A stretch of DNA of 20,157 nucleotides from NCBI GenBank assembly GCA_021791775.1, contig JAJYVY010000010.1:1-20157 (forward strand), read 5' to 3'. This document shows, piece by piece, positions 20,032-20,157 of this stretch. How positions within the stretch are numbered: the stretch's first letter is position 1; the number at the start of each line of letters is the position of its first letter. The position numbers and the translations under genes were made by a program. The notes under the pieces were generated by a model that was given only the letters and a program-made list of their open reading frames with translations, had not been told where the DNA came from and searched no databases. Source of the DNA: Microcaldota archaeon. GTDB taxonomy: Archaea; Micrarchaeota; Micrarchaeia; Micrarchaeales; Micrarchaeaceae.

Positions 20032-20157
20032 ATGGGGGCATTAAGTTTTTTAGGGTTGAAGTGGAAACCCAAACAAAATATGTTATATAGGGACGCAACT
20101 TGGAATTTTAAACATGGTCCAGTAATGGGAGAGGCTCAAGGACATTATAAAATTATG
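20032..20157 (+). CDS. Partial ORF running off the right edge
   Basis: ATG 20032 follows the preceding stop directly (TAAATG) and the frame stays open for 42 codons to the window edge. The visible part begins MGALSFLGLKWKPKQNM and is basic and aromatic. It does not resemble Cas2, whose N-terminus is a hydrophobic strand ending in Tyr-Asp. No family is recognised. The DNA is as AT-rich as the left-end accessory block, suggesting another accessory region begins here. Confidence 0.4.
   Translation, partial: MGALSFLGLKWKPKQNMLYRDATWNFKHGPVMGEAQGHYKIM

Noticed and set aside
1..20157. CRISPR array
   Set aside because: No regularly spaced direct repeats of 23-40 bases were seen, including near the Cas1-like fragment.

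Overview
The window looks archaeal. It carries a clamp-loader small subunit (RfcS), a Dpo4/DinB-type polymerase, a MEMO1-family protein, TATA-like boxes about 25-35 bases upstream of starts, GGTG/GGTGA ribosome sites, frequent GTG/TTG starts, and a tRNA gene without encoded CCA. Tight packing, with neighbours overlapping or separated by 1-5 bases, and relics of a repetitive LamG-type surface protein suggest a small-genome lineage such as the acidophilic Micrarchaeota (ARMAN-like) group. That placement is inference.

Layout. (1) Positions 1-2475 are an AT-rich accessory block: a possible 53-residue ORF, a C5-cytosine DNA methyltransferase, a convergent Vsr mismatch endonuclease, and a divergent putative restriction endonuclease with an N-terminal excisionase-like HTH. 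Together these form a restriction-modification-repair cassette. (2) Positions 2476-2877 hold palindromes, a long-range inverted repeat and tRNA-Pro(UGG). (3) Positions 2878-6838 hold rfcS, a two-TM hypothetical, an EamA/DMT permease co-oriented with a duplicated beta-domain protein, and a BCP peroxiredoxin. (4) Positions 6829-10135 hold a divergent regulator/operon pair: a ribbon-helix-helix (RHH) protein facing a four-gene run (small unknown, CysD/APS-reductase-like protein, DUF218 protein, CysN-like GTPase). (5) Positions 10160-14710 hold an MFS transporter, a MEMO1-family protein, a hypothetical, a Y-family polymerase and thioredoxin reductase. (6) Positions 14793-19536 hold a small membrane protein, a CMP-kinase-like P-loop kinase, an alkaline-phosphatase-superfamily hydrolase, a J-domain protein and an APC amino-acid permease. 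(7) From 19540 to the right edge is a junction of gene relics: a broken LamG-type fragment, a Cas1-like C-terminal fragment, and a partial ORF running off the edge in AT-rich DNA.

How the genes may work together. In the left cassette, the methylase would protect host sites, the endonuclease would cut unmodified DNA, and Vsr would repair T:G mismatches from 5-methylcytosine deamination. The most original unit is the 7144-10135 run. CysD and CysN normally form GTP-driven ATP sulfurylase, but here the CysD-like protein also carries the CC...CxxC cysteine pattern of APS-reductase iron-sulfur sites. No APS kinase or separate reductase lies nearby, and the run is interleaved with a DUF218 protein behind an RHH regulator and a plausible operator. 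Peroxiredoxin and thioredoxin reductase in the same window are general redox functions.
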